Positions 15,001 to 27,700 of a DNA stretch of 64,000 bases are shown here, one piece after another (the first letter of the stretch is position 1; each line of letters opens with the position of its first letter). This DNA comes from Larus michahellis (taxonomy: Eukaryota; Chordata; Aves; Charadriiformes; Laridae). Below the pieces are notes generated by a model, which did not search any database, was not told the origin of the DNA, and worked only from the letters and a program-made list of their open reading frames with translations. Both the position numbers and the translations under genes were made by a program. The DNA lies in NCBI RefSeq assembly GCF_964199755.1, contig NC_133906.1, positions 15,411,378 to 15,475,377 of the forward strand, given 5' to 3'.

Positions 15001-18000
15001 TGTGAGTTCTGTACACTAAACAGAGCCGAACATCTCCACAGGGTGTTTAGCGTCTGTGAATGCAGAAGGGAACTGGTCTGCACTGGTCTAACTCACAGGG
15101 CAGAAATGATATTGAAAGAGAATCTAAAGACATCGGGTTTAGACAGAGTGTGCACTGGTAATGCTTTGGCTTGTTCTGGTTTTGTTTCCCAGAGGTGAAG
15201 AAATGACAGGGTTTGTATTTTTAAAATTATTGCAATGAAAATAACTTGACAGCTTGGTCTGGAGATTTCTGCATCATTACAAAATGTTGTTTGAAATTGT
15301 GCAAGGCAATACAATAATTATCCGGTCAAGCATGTCTAAGGATGAATGATGCTTGGAGTGGAGGCTGGGAGTTTGCCACTGGTGTTGGTCTGGATTCCTT
15401 TGTACCCTGGACAGAAGCCTACGCAGTGTGGGAATGTACTGCGAGGGGTGCTGAAGCTTCAGGAACAGCATTGCTTTTGAAACTGCAGTTGCAAGTCATG
15501 TGGAATCAGCTTGAGGGAGCCTGGTGATTACTTTCTAAGGATATCTACATATAAAAAAAAAAGTATGCCTGGTGGTATAAATCAGCATAGCTCTGCTGCC
15601 TGCAGCATAGCGTCTACTCCAGCCGAGGATCTGGACAAAAGTACTTAGGCAACACAGAGGACTGAAAACTACCAGAACACCTTTAAAGCTACTGTGCCAG
15701 CAAGAAAGAGAGGCATTCAGCTGTGTGGAGTAGGCTTCTTTCATCTGTGGTAGTTAAAGCAGAAAAGTGAACTTTAGATTCTCACAATTTTACTGCATCT
15801 GTTAAAGCAGTATTGGCTTTCAACAATGAAATGAGTATTCAGTCCAAGTGTCTCTGCAGAATTTCGGGCACTCCATGAACGGATAAAATTTCAATTGCAG
15901 AAACAAGAGAAAGTACCAGACACAAATGCACCACGTATTACGTTTAAGGGAAGACAGTGAAGTGGGCAGGTTATACCGTGGGAATAGGCAGCAGCTGGTG
16001 GCTGACCCTGCTGTTATGACTAAGTCACCAATGAGGCCACAAAAAATTAAGAAAATTAGTAAGTAAGGGCAGCCTGCCTTTAAGAAATCCAGAAGGGCTG
16101 GTCTGTGGGCTAGCAGCAGGGAACTGCTAAGATCTGGGCTTGGCCTCCAAGCCGGGTCCCTTGTTCCCAGGCAGACGGAGTTGGCAACAGCCTGTATCAC
16201 TCTCTGGTGGCCCCTCGGGCCAGAAAGAGGAGGTATATTGGCAGCCCAGCGAGGGAACAGCAGCCAGTTCCCCTTGCCAGAAATCAGGTTGCTACATTGG
16301 CGGTGAGAAAAAGGCTAAAGCAGGGCCCCTTTGATGCAGCAGGCATGGGGCTTGCAAGGAGACGCATGGAAAAGATGTGTGACCATGCCATACGCGGCTT
16401 GAAAAGCCCTCGCCAAGTGGGACTCACCAGTCAGATGCCAGCATCATCCTTCGGCGAGCGGTCCTGGGGGCCAGGCGCTGCTGGGCTGTCTGTGCTGGCT
16501 GGCGCGTGGCAGAGCCGGGTGCTGGCGCAGCCTCGGAAGTGACTCACTCTCCCACCTGGCCAAAAACTCTTCGGGGCGCAGCGTGGAGATTTCCTGAAGA
16601 CATCTGTGCTTCAGCAGCTCCTGCCTCTGGAAGAGGCTGCAGCTCTGGTTTCCCCATGCACGGGGCTCTCTGCATATGTCTTTTCTCTTTCCACTGCTGT
16701 TCTGGACAGGCCTCCTGCTCATCCTTTCACTTCATTAAAAGGGCCTCAGCCCCTCCTCCAGCATCTTAAAAGACAGTGCTAGGAGAGTCAGCAGTGACAG
16801 GCAGAACTGGAGTAATCACTGCATCCTTTCACTTAAAGCTCCTGCAATTACCTTCCTTCTAGGTGGGAATGTCTCTCAGTGATTATCTGGCTCTTCTGAC
16901 TTTCATCAGCTGGAGAGCTGCATCTTTGGGATTATCCTCTCGCCTCCTTGCCTACCCTTTAATGTCACAGGGTTTGGCCAGTTAGTCCAGTTATAGCTCC
17001 TCTCAATTCCAGCCTCATCCTCCTGCAAGAGTAACTCACAAATAAAGCAAAGTGGGAGTTGCCATGTTAATGTGCTTTCCTCGAGCCCTCAGGGAAAGGT
17101 CCTGAACATGATTTCTTCCGCTTGGATGGAAAGAGGAATTTCTGTTAGAGCCTCCATGAAATTACAGTCTTCTTTTTTTTTATGAAATGTAAAACAAAGT
17201 AAATATTACCTTAGAGTCTCTTATTCGTGTTGCAATAAAGTGAGACACTTCCTTGGAAATAAGTTTTAAGACACAAGTCTTATAATGTTCATATTTATTG
17301 GAGTGGAGTTCACAGCTGACCTGAGGTCTGGAGGGTTTGGAAGCAATCGTCTATGTGAACTTCCAATTCTTTCTCTCCTTCTCCAGCACATGAGGTGCAA
17401 AACTGGTCAGTTATTCAGAGACTTCCCCACCCTTCGTAAGCTTGTGTGCTCATATATCTCTCTTGGTACATAAAGAATGACATATTGCAGTGAATCTGCT
17501 GAGAATAGCTTGTAAAATACATCATTATATGAATCAGCCTCATTAGAAGTCTCCTTCTCTCATGATTTAAAACAGACACAGTACTTGCAGGAGTGGAAAC
17601 CAGTGTGATTTTTTTTTTCTCTCCTGCTGGCATGTTATGCTCAACCAAATGTTGAAACAGAAGAAAATAATTCTCTGAACTCAAGGCCAGAAGTAGAAAG
17701 CAAGTACTGCATTACCCTGATGCCTCTCTGGCATAATTAAGGTCTTGGGTGTTTCCCTGGGTATGTGACTTTCCAGCTTCATTAATAAAATATTATGTTG
17801 CTCTTCTAAACAGCACAAAGCTGCATTCTCTGCATACTCCAAATCCCCCTGACTCGGGACCCCATAACACCTCACGTTCAGCATCCTTAGCCATTCCAGG
17901 CTTTTCTCCCACAGCTGCTGCTGTGTTTATGAAGGGGATTATAGGACATGGTGCCTGTGATAGCAGGAGACAAGGCTCGGTGACCCAGGAGGCCTCTCTC

Positions 18001-18860
18001 AGTCCTATTTTATGCAAGGACTGGTGCACCAGGTGCCACGGCTGCATGACTCAGACCTTGTTCAAATTGCTGGTATGCTGGTGCGACCACCTGCCAATGA
18101 ACTCATAGAAGTTAGTGTTTTACCTTAGACAAGACTGCAGCAGATGCAATCCAAATGACACACCATGGATCGCAGCAGCTCTGGGCTAGTGGCCATCTCA
18201 TGCAGGACTCATAGTAGAAAAGGGATGGCTCTTTGCTCCAAGGCAATGAAATAAGCTCTTTCACTCCCATTTGCTCTCAGCGTATTGTAGAGCTCATTGA
18301 CAAACTGCAGGTTCAGCAACTTTTTATTGTTTGTCTCTTGTCACTTCAGCATGAGAGAATGTCGTATTTCTTGCCGTTATTTCTTTTAAACCTTGCCAAC
18401 ACACACCCTCCACACCATGTTTTGGTTTATAAGTCTCTGGCTGCACACTTCTGAATCACACTGATTTTTTTAATTAACTGTGATAAGTACAAGTACTCAG
18501 CTATCCTTGGTTGTTGTGGTCTCCTAATGCTTCCAGCCATGTAACCCATGGTCTCTCCCTGGTTTGCTCTGTATTGTGGGCTTGTCACCAAAGAGCCTTG
18601 TTGGCCAAACACTGGTGTACGTTTCTGTCTCCTACCCAAGATTTTAGGCCACAGACATTACCAGGAGCCTCGTTCACAATCAAGACATCACACCTTTGCA
18701 GGCAAGCTGTGTTTACCTTGAATTTACTTGTTTCCTAGACTCGGTTTTGACTTTTGCAGAAGTAGGTCAGAAGGTGCAGTCTGGATGAGTTTTGCTCACA
18801 GAGGTGATAAGCGGCTTCTGCTCAGCTCACGTAGGCTCCACAGAAAGCACCGCAGGCTCC

Positions 18861-18882
18861 GCTTGTACCTACAGGTACAAGC
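18861..18882. repeat. Perfect 10-bp inverted repeat (GCTTGTACCT ac AGGTACAAGC)
   Basis: The arms at 18861-18870 and 18873-18882 are exact reverse complements with a 2-base centre. No gene nearby. Confidence 0.9.
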
Positions 18883-20807
18883 CCTCATATCCCTTTAGAC
18901 ACTGCCCTCACATCCCACAGCACCCTCAGGCTGCTCTTGCACCCACAGTGCTTTCAGTGGCTGCAAACACAGTCATGTTAGTCACCGGGTGCATCTGCAG
19001 GCTGCCTTTCAATGCCAGGTTTAGCTGGGCATAACGGGCCTGCTGGGATGGTCAGAGGCTGCATTAAATAAGCCACACAGAGACAGGGGCCGGAACTCCA
19101 GCAGCTGCAGTAGGGAAGGAAGGTCTTTAGTCTCTCCTGTGCTCTGGACATGAGCTAATTTTTTGTCAGTAGCAAATGCAAATCCCTTATTTTTCTTCTG
19201 CCACAGTGTAGCTGTTCTCGCTACTGATCAACGGATGGTTGCAGCGTAGTCTAAAAATGAAGAAGTGTTTGCAAAAACCCACGTACTCTCGGGCAACTGC
19301 AACTCACTCAGGTGGTAGCATTTCAGGAGACAGAACAAGCAAATTTCCTCTCTATTTCTAGACTTAATCATCCTTTCCCACACATTTGCCTTATTTGTCA
19401 TGTTTTGGAGGAATTCTTTTTAACAGCAATTCACATAACCTTTGTGTCACTGCTGGTTTTGCCACTGACAGAAGTGGGTTTACTTTTTAAAAATCACTCG
19501 CTTTGTTTAACAATAACTATTTTACAAGACCTGTTGTGTTTCAGATGCGATTTATGCCTCGGGACTGGGCATCCTTTGCGATGCAAGTCTTGCCTCCTGC
19601 CCCTTGGATTTGATGGGGAGGATCTGGTTCCCAAAGCTGGGATTTCACAGCTGTGGTCTGACTGGCTTCCTATCAGTGCGCACAAAAGAACTGAGCACAG
19701 CTAAATACCCACTTCAAACTTCAGACTTCTCAGCTGGAACAACTGTTGCGGTTTGAAGTTGTTTTGTTAACTTCTTTGGCTAATTGATAACATCTGCATC
19801 TCACCACCCTTCCTTGTGTCTCAAGCTACTTCCAAATAGATGGGATAGATAATACTGTGGCAGATCTCAGTTTCTGTATTAGTGATATATCGTTACGCTT
19901 TCGGAAAATTGTCTGAGAACTGGGGGCGTCTTCAAATAATGCCTTCTTTTATAAAGATTTCTTTCACACAGTCGCAGAAACAAGCCCAGAGACACTAATA
20001 AAACCTCATGCTATTCATTTGGCATTTCTCTTGTGATCATGTTCAGATAAAAGAACTCTTGATTTCACACTTTTCCCCTCTGTATTTCCCTACCACACTT
20101 CCTAAGTTTGAAATTTACGTTTAGGCTTTAAAATACTGGAATTAGCTTTTATTTTTCATTAGTTTTCATTTTCTTTGTATTGCAATAGATGGATCAGGAA
20201 CTGGTATACGTGATATTTTAGTAAATAGAATCCTTGTATTCAGGATCGCTCTTGAAGTCTGGTAATAGAGAGTGACACCACAGAGGTCCCAAGGAGACAT
20301 TATGGTTGTAATGGAAATATCATATATCTCATATCCCAGGTCTGATATATCAGCTCAGCAATAAAAAGAAACAGGATATTTGCAACTATATTTTAACAGG
20401 GATTTTGCTGTTACCATGAGAACAGGGATTACTTAGAAATTTTGGTGAGAAAACTCTTTAATGGTTTCATCGATGTCTAACCCCAGGAGATTTCAGTTCT
20501 TTCACTGCTATTGAAATGGCTATTAATGCAGCGAAAATCAGAAACGTATGAGTATGTTCCGTTGATCTCAAGCTTAGGTCTCAGTATGGGTCAGATGGTC
20601 CCTTCTATCATATTTCAGGATTCCCAAGATCAGACCTGGGTTACACTAGAGACACGTGTCCACTATGAACTCTCTACAGGTTGACATCTTCCCAGGTCTG
20701 GCTGGGGAGAGGTTCCCTCCTCCGCCTCCCTCTTGCTGTTGGGATGGTTAGTGCTGTTACTGAGCAAGGCCTCGAGCTGTCTGCAGGCCCTGTGATGGGC
20801 AGGGAAC

Positions 20808-20815
20808 TGACGTCA
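20808..20815. promoter_or_regulatory. Perfect palindromic CRE (TGACGTCA)
   Basis: A full consensus CREB/ATF site containing a CpG, in an otherwise ordinary intergenic stretch beside AGGGAAC and AGCCGAGAC. No transcription start is evident. Confidence 0.4.
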
Positions 20816-22249
20816 GCCGAGACTTGAAGGCTTGACATTGCTCAGCCAGCCGGAAGAGCCTCATGAATTTCCTTGTAAAAGGAATTTCTTAGGATTCAGG
20901 GAGACTTGTGTTACGTAATCCTTTGAAAGCAATATTTGACACAGGATAGGGCTATCCCCTTTATGAAGTCCCCAACAGAACCTGCAAGATGCCACGAGCA
21001 CTATTATTGTGATTCTTTTATTTTGTGCCATTTCAGCATCACTAGCATCGACAAAAGAAGTTAGATAAAATCCCAAATACAGATCTCTCATAACTTCACC
21101 TAACGCAAGCTCAACACATTTGGTCTTAATCTGAGTGCCTGGACTGGGATGAATTCTGCAGGGCTGTAATAAAACAAATATTTTCCTGCACTGAGAATGG
21201 CTCCACAAAAGGTTCAATGTCAGGTCAGCACAGCGAGCTCTTTAACCATGTTTTGCTAGACATGGACCATGTCCTCACCTAAAAAACTGTCCCAGCTCCA
21301 TAGCAGCTGGTGGAGTGGAAGTGATTTAAATAATTCCCCTCTTGTCCACTTTAAATGTTGGATTTGGTGAGCATTGGAGGAAAACTGGGCAGCAGGTACA
21401 GCCCCAGCTTCCAGAAATAAAAATGTTTCCACTAGAAAAATAATAAAAAAAAAGAATGAGGGACTTTCTGTGGAGTTCCCTTTCCTGCTCTGCCCTGCTC
21501 AAATTGGATTACTTACAGAAACAAAGGGAACAAGCAGCCTTGTTGCAGCAGACTAGTCCCAGGTGAGTAAGTGTGAGCTACTTAACAATTGGCAATATAG
21601 CGAGAGCTCTTTTAATTGTTTTTTCAAACAAACCTGAACCACCTGTTCTGCCATTTTAACGCAGGAACCAAAGGAAATGTGAGTCACAGGTGTATTATAA
21701 AAGGAAAGGCAGAGATGCTTAGGAAGGAAGCTTGTTTCTTTGCTGTGGCATGAGACAGCTTGGAAGTTCAGTGACTGCACGTTTTCTCTTGTTGCACAAT
21801 TAGGGTGGAAATAACTTCAACATCAGAATTTGCTAAGGTTAGTAGTTTTCCATTCCTTTGCAATCATGTTGTCTGTTAGTACACCATAGATGAGCAAAAA
21901 ACGCCCACTTCCCTACCTGGTAAATCCTAAAGCTATTCCTAAAGATAACATCACTGTGCTAGAACTCTTGGTTACCATATATTTATCTTTTATCAGCTTT
22001 CTTATGGCTGGGTGCTGTTCTGGAGTCAAGATAGTTCCCTTTCAAGGTAGTGGGAATTGATTATGAACTCTGGAGATAAAACTTAGTTCTTTAGGTGGTG
22101 ACTCCTTTAATGAAACTGATTTATCAAGTAACTCTTCTAAAGCTTGATACTTTCCTGGTTTGAGGAGTGGTTCGTCTTCTACCTAACTGTGCATGTAGTC
22201 ACTGAATGTTAGCACCGTTGTGCCAGACAGAAGCATTTTTCTCATTTTA

Positions 22250-22372
22250 AGACTCATACTAGTGCACAGAAAGATCTCACAACATTGACCCAATTTATAA
22301 AGAGGACTCTGAACAGAGGTGGAAATGAATGCAGGAGTTCTGGTTTCAGGTCTTGTACCTCTGACTAATTAA
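22250..22372 (+). repeat. Possible MIR/CORE-SINE-like 3' portion
   Basis: Bases such as AGATCTCACAACATTGACCC and AGGTGGAAATGAATGCAGGA followed by GTTCTGGTTTCAGG and ACCTCTGACTAATT follow the second half of the MIR-like consensus (GGCAGAGCTGGGAATAGAAC, CCAGGAGTCCTGGC, CTCTAACCA). Alignment by eye only. Confidence 0.3.
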
Positions 22373-22386
22373 TTATTCACTGGTAT

Positions 22387-22429
22387 GAATCAGTGTATAG
22401 AAAGACATACTATGTATACACACTGATTC
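22387..22429. repeat. Inverted repeat able to form a hairpin
   Basis: The left arm GAATCAGTGTATA (22387-22399) pairs with the right arm TATACACACTGATTC (22415-22429) with a 2-base bulge around a roughly 15-base loop. It sits beside the MIR-like segment. Too short for a confident miRNA precursor call. Confidence 0.7.
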
Positions 22430-24679
22430 TCTCGGCTCAAAGCAAAGGTATTGGATGGGCACTTGCAGACCTTGATCAGCAAGAGAACCATCATGTGCTC
22501 ATAATAGAAGCAGGTGATGCTCTATACCTGGGCCTTGAAGTTTTACTACTCATTTAAATATAGCAAATGCATCCAATATAATCTCATACCTCTTGGCAGA
22601 ACCTAACTCTCCTTGTTCAATGAAACAGTTATTTACTGAGCTACTGCAGAGGCTGCTCTAGGAAGAGAAGATGGGTCTCTTGGTTGGACTTCCTGCAAAC
22701 AAATCATCTGTGGTATATTTTCAGGAGAGGACCTTTAAGGAAAGATTGACCCAAGTATGTATTGTTTGTTCACTGGCTGCCAGTAGAGAGGTCAGTGTGT
22801 CCTGTCCTTGCAGAAGCTGGTTGAGTGAAAGTATTTCTTTATGGCCATTGCCATTTATCCTTTCATTTTGGAGCAGCACTAATCTCTCTCCTTTTAGGGT
22901 GTGTCAGTACATTTACAGACTATGATAAGTTGCCCTGCATTGAAGGGTTTACAACCTTATGTATATTTTTTGATTTTTTTGGGACACATATAGATCATGT
23001 TAAAAACCAGAAGTCCATTGTTCAATCAATCAAGTTAATCCTGGTGCTCCTTGATAACTATAGCTATCGCATTTCAGAGTGATTTTACTGGATATTACTG
23101 GGATTACTTGTAGTAGCCACTCAGTCTAGACAGGGGTTTCTATTACAGTGAACACAGACAAAAGGGTAAGAAATATTAATGCCCAACATCCATTAACCAT
23201 GCACAAACTGCATATCAGAGAGTGGATCCTGTTCACTTGGCTGTGGTTCCTCCTCCCTTTTGTTTATCTCTCAGGAGGGCATTGGCTTTTTTAATTAAAA
23301 AGAAACAGGTTGCCTTAATAAAGGGGGGGGGGGAAGAGCTGCTTGAAAACTTTGCCATCGAGAGTTAGAGGAAGTTAGAGATCTTTTGATGAACTGACCC
23401 AATGTGGAAAGGTCCAAGTGTTTTGGCCCAAGAGCAGTCTTGAGGATGACTTTCTCTTGACCTTTCTGCAAGATGGAGCCAGAGCCCTGGTGATCTTGCT
23501 GAAATGAACAGTTTAGAAACTTGGATCTCTGAGAATCCTGTTGTGAGAAATATGGCAAAGTGGATCTCAAGACTGTCATCAGGGCTGGATAAAATTATAC
23601 TACCCGTTGTTTCTGAAACAAAGCCATTTAGAATGACAAGCACTCCAGGAATGCTGCTCCTTCAATAAATGTAATGTGGCAGTGACATGTAGTTCCCACC
23701 ATCCCCTAGAAGATAATTATACTGCAACTAAATTAAGACAGTTGGCTGATTAAAATTAGGCCTAGTTAACAAGGCACTGAGTGAGGTAATAAAGTTAAAC
23801 TCTAAAGCATTTCAAATTCTCATTTTATGCTGCTCCACATGTTCAAACTCATAACACATGGGCAAACATTGTATTTGCTGCATAGACAGTTTGTAGTGTC
23901 ACAGATTTTATTTTGGATATGGCATATTTCAGATTGTTGTCAAATTGCCCATCATAACTGAAGCTCCCCCAGGTCTGCCAAAGCACATTAGGAGTTAGCG
24001 TAACAGCAGAAACGCTTAAACACTTTTCTTACACGTGGCTTGCCATCCTGTATTCATTCACCCAAAGACCTTGATGTCCTTCTTGACACCCTTTTAAGAC
24101 CTTGGGAATCAAAAGCAAATTAGCCTGCTGTTGGAAGGATCTGCAGATCCTATGGAAGCAGAAATTTACAAAACCATTTTTAGGAAAGGGGGGAATAAGA
24201 AAAAAAAAATAATAAAAATCTGCAGTTATATAAGAGGCTTGCAATTATTGTGAGATTCTGTTAATCCCTGGATGATGTGGCCAATTCAGTGCAATGTGGA
24301 TACATAAATCAAGATTTCCCTGCAGAACTTTATCTTGGTGTAGACTTGGAGAACATACTCTGCATGCCAGTGCTCTCAAATCCTTTTTATATCTGACAGC
24401 TGATTTCACTGTGTTTGAACATGATATAGCAGGCACTGGGAATGTGTGTTACTGTTGCTCTCACAATGACTGTCATTCTGTTTCTAAAGCTGGGTACTGT
24501 CCACCTCCAATGTTCCACAGAAAATTTGCCTGTGACCAGAAATCTTGTCTGTTGGTTGGCGCAGCTCAATAACGTGTTTGATGGCTCCCAGGTCTTCCCT
24601 TCAGGCAGAGGGGAATAAGTAATGTGGTGTTTGTTGGGTTTTTTTTGTTTTTTTTCACTGTGGGTCAAGAGTTGCGTTT

Positions 24680-24738
24680 ACATCCCTATTTTACAAATGG
24701 AAATGTTGCCAGAAGTTAAGGTCCAAGTTTATCAAACC
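24680..24738 (+). repeat. Possible MIR-core fragment
   Basis: CATCCCTATTTTACAAATGG, then AGAAGTTAAGGTCCAAG, resembles the MIR core order (CCCATTTTACAGATGGGGAA, then GAAGTTAAGTGACTTGCCCAAGG). It is short and diverged, so this is a weak call. Confidence 0.35.
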
Positions 24739-27700
24739 ATGTAAGTACCTAATTCTCTGGGTTATTTTAATCAGCAGTTATGATCTTAATAAAGTTATGG
24801 ATATGATAATAAGTTACTTCCATAAAACCGGTGGAGCAGGGCAATGCATTTGGCTTCCCTCAAATTTTAGGTTTACCAATGAACATTCTTTCTCTTGCTG
24901 TGTACGTGTTGATCTTGATCCGGCAGCTGCAGGTCTGCTTGCCTTGATGCAACCTCTTCCCTTGAACTCTCATTGTCATGGTAATGAAACAAGAGTTTCT
25001 AGGGTATTTCTCACTGCAGAGTCAGAAAGTAGAGGACAGCATAAATTTCTGCCCTCATTTCCAGGAAGATCACTGTGGCTGGTGTTTTTTGCACCCGTAT
25101 TTTGAAAGCAAAGCCTTTCAAATAAGCCCATGGGGATAGCCCTCTTTGAGCAGTCAACGGGTAGGCATAAACTATTGCTTGGAGAGGAAACCACATCCTT
25201 CCTTGGAATAAGTTTTCTTATTTTCTTGCAGGTGTGTGGATGGGATGTGGAAATTCCTGCTGTATTCTGGTGCAAGTAAGGTGTAGGCTGATCCAAAAAA
25301 AGCACATAGTATGCTGTTAGAGTCCGACAAGAGCAAGATCAGAAAATCTCCCCTATGGAAACATTGCTTTTGTCCAGGGTGTTTTGCCAGGCAGCATAAC
25401 CTGACTCTATTGAAAGAGTTGAATTATTGTTACACAACTTTAAAAACACAGTATCAAACTATACATATAATTTGAGGCTGTTTTTAATGACCATCTTTTC
25501 TAGCGTGTGGTTCCTTCTGGTTTAAATGTTCTCAACGATTTGGTCAAATAAGTAACAGCACAGAACAGTATTTTTAGGAAAAGATGATGCTTGGCGATGG
25601 CTGGGGATTCTGTGGCTTTCACTGCCCTTCAGAGGGCTGGGACTAATGTGTATACTTTTCAAGAAAACAAATTAACAACTTGGGAATATTTTAGCTGAAA
25701 TAACATCCAAGAGAACTCACAACTGTTCCTTTTATTGTGTGAGCTGATGTGAAGGTTTTTTTCTCTTTTAAATTAATATAACTGGACTGTACGTCTCCCT
25801 CTAGTTTTTATTTCCTTCTTTATTTTTTCATGCTTTCCTCTGTTTTTTTTCTTCTTCCTCATTCATTCATTTGTCTGTGTGTTCCTCCCACTATTTGTTC
25901 CTATTTTGCTGCTTCCCAGTTTTTCCTGCATTTCAAAATTACCTTGTCTTGAGCTGTTCCAACCGGACCTGGCAAAAGTTAGCTCCTCTTCCAGGCCAAA
26001 TTACGCTCTTGACCTAATGTTGGGATCACATCTGATCCCAAATGTGCTTAGATTGAAAGGAACAACATTATAGAAAGGCTGGAGAAGAGAAGGTGGCAGG
26101 AAAGCTTGGCAGAGTGTGCCATGGACAGTCCCAGGACACCCCTACTTTAGTTGAGGCTCATTTCCACAGGGCTATCAACAGCCAAGGGAGGATGATGAGG
26201 TGTGAACAAGAGCTGGAAGAAACCATGCAGAAAATGCATCGCACAATGCCTCAAATCTTCTAGAAACAGAAGATGAGTACATATCCTTTGAACTCAAGGC
26301 CTAGATTTTATTATTTTAATTTTCTTAAATCATAGCTGGCGGTGGAGAAGTGACCGGGCCTATGAAGGCAGCACCAGAGAGGTCCTTACCAAGGAGTATC
26401 TGAAGGTTTTTTGCCTGATTCCCACTGGCTTGTGGATGAGGTCACTGTTGTACTGAGGAAGCTGGAAATGCAGGAGGCTTCTTCCCTGTGCCATGTCCTC
26501 TGCCATCCCTTCTCTCCTGCCTGCTGGAAACCCCAGAAAGCCTGGCCGCGTGGTTTCAGTGGATGACAAGAACCACCAGGAACTACTCATAGCAATATGG
26601 AATTAACTGTTGTGAAGGATGACTAAAGTTCTGAGATTTCCTCTTTGCCTTTTCTGCCCAATTTATTCTTCTTGACAAATCCATCACTTGACTGCACTGG
26701 CACCTCCCCTCAGTCCCCACTTTCTGGCTGCATAGCTCAGCTCTGGATTTTTAGCAAGCAAAATGTTCTTCAGACCTAAAGAGAATGAAGAACTGCATTG
26801 ATTTATGTGACCTGAGATAACAGCCTTGGGCTGTCCTTTGAGCTTTTCCTGATTTCTTTCATTACTTCCCAAATGCCACCCAGGCTCCTGCAAACTGAGC
26901 AATCAACTCAGTACTATACCAATGTCATTAACTTCGGATTAAGCCTTTTTTCTTAAACTTTGTTAGTGGTGTGGATGTTCTGTAAGTTACAGGCTATGAA
27001 GGAGGTAATCGTCGGTGGGAAAGGCTGGCCGGTGCTACTTCATTAACCATCTGGCTGGGAAATCCTGATTGTACTACTTCAGACAGTTTTAGAAAGACTG
27101 TTGAAGAAGTAGATGGTTTAAATGATAATTAATAACAGTATTCATCTCAGTGATTCTCTTGGCGAAACTCTTGCCTTAACATTAGCTTTCAATAAAGCTC
27201 TGCCATTTTAAACTTTCATTTTAAACAGAAAAATGCTTTTAAAGTTCCAGATTTAGAAGATTTTACAGAGCTTAATAAAAATTCACTTTTCAGGCAAAGT
27301 GCACTTGACAGCTGTTTTGGTACTGATGGTTTCTATTTAAAAACACGTTCCTTTCATTGTCTGCATCTTGCAGAGGCTGAGATTCTTTGTCTTGCTTTCT
27401 CTAAGTTTCTCTTACCACCTCACAGGCATCGGAGGGGGGGCAAGTGCCTTCAACACCAGTGAAGAGAACTGGATTTTATTCTCTCACATGACTCAGCTCT
27501 TTGTATTGATGGGGGAAGGATCTGGCAAAGAACCGAAGATGCTCTGTAAGGCACACAGTAAATAGGATGGTCAAGTGTTCCGCCGTGCTCTACAAACCGT
27601 CATGGATACAGAGGTGGCAGGATGGCCAAGTGCACCAGGCCTTCACGTAGGTGAAATATACCCTTAATCCTTACCCCTGCTCTGTGACCAACCTACCAGG

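Larger units (their letters stand above)
1..16000. other. Intergenic sequence, no gene recognised
   Basis: AT-rich, apparently single-copy DNA. The stop-free stretches, the longest 181 codons on the minus strand at 8866-9411, have low-complexity or unbiased composition and match no family I know. It contains a poly-A run at 2677-2694, the 13-bp duplication at 6565, a G-rich tract at 8991 and one short palindrome. No tRNA, snRNA or clear transposon was found. Confidence 0.6.

Noticed and set aside
20570-20640. Possible second CR1 remnant (GGTCAGATGGTCCCTTCTAT)
   Set aside because: Only about 20 bases resemble the CR1 3' region and the expected flanking blocks are not there.
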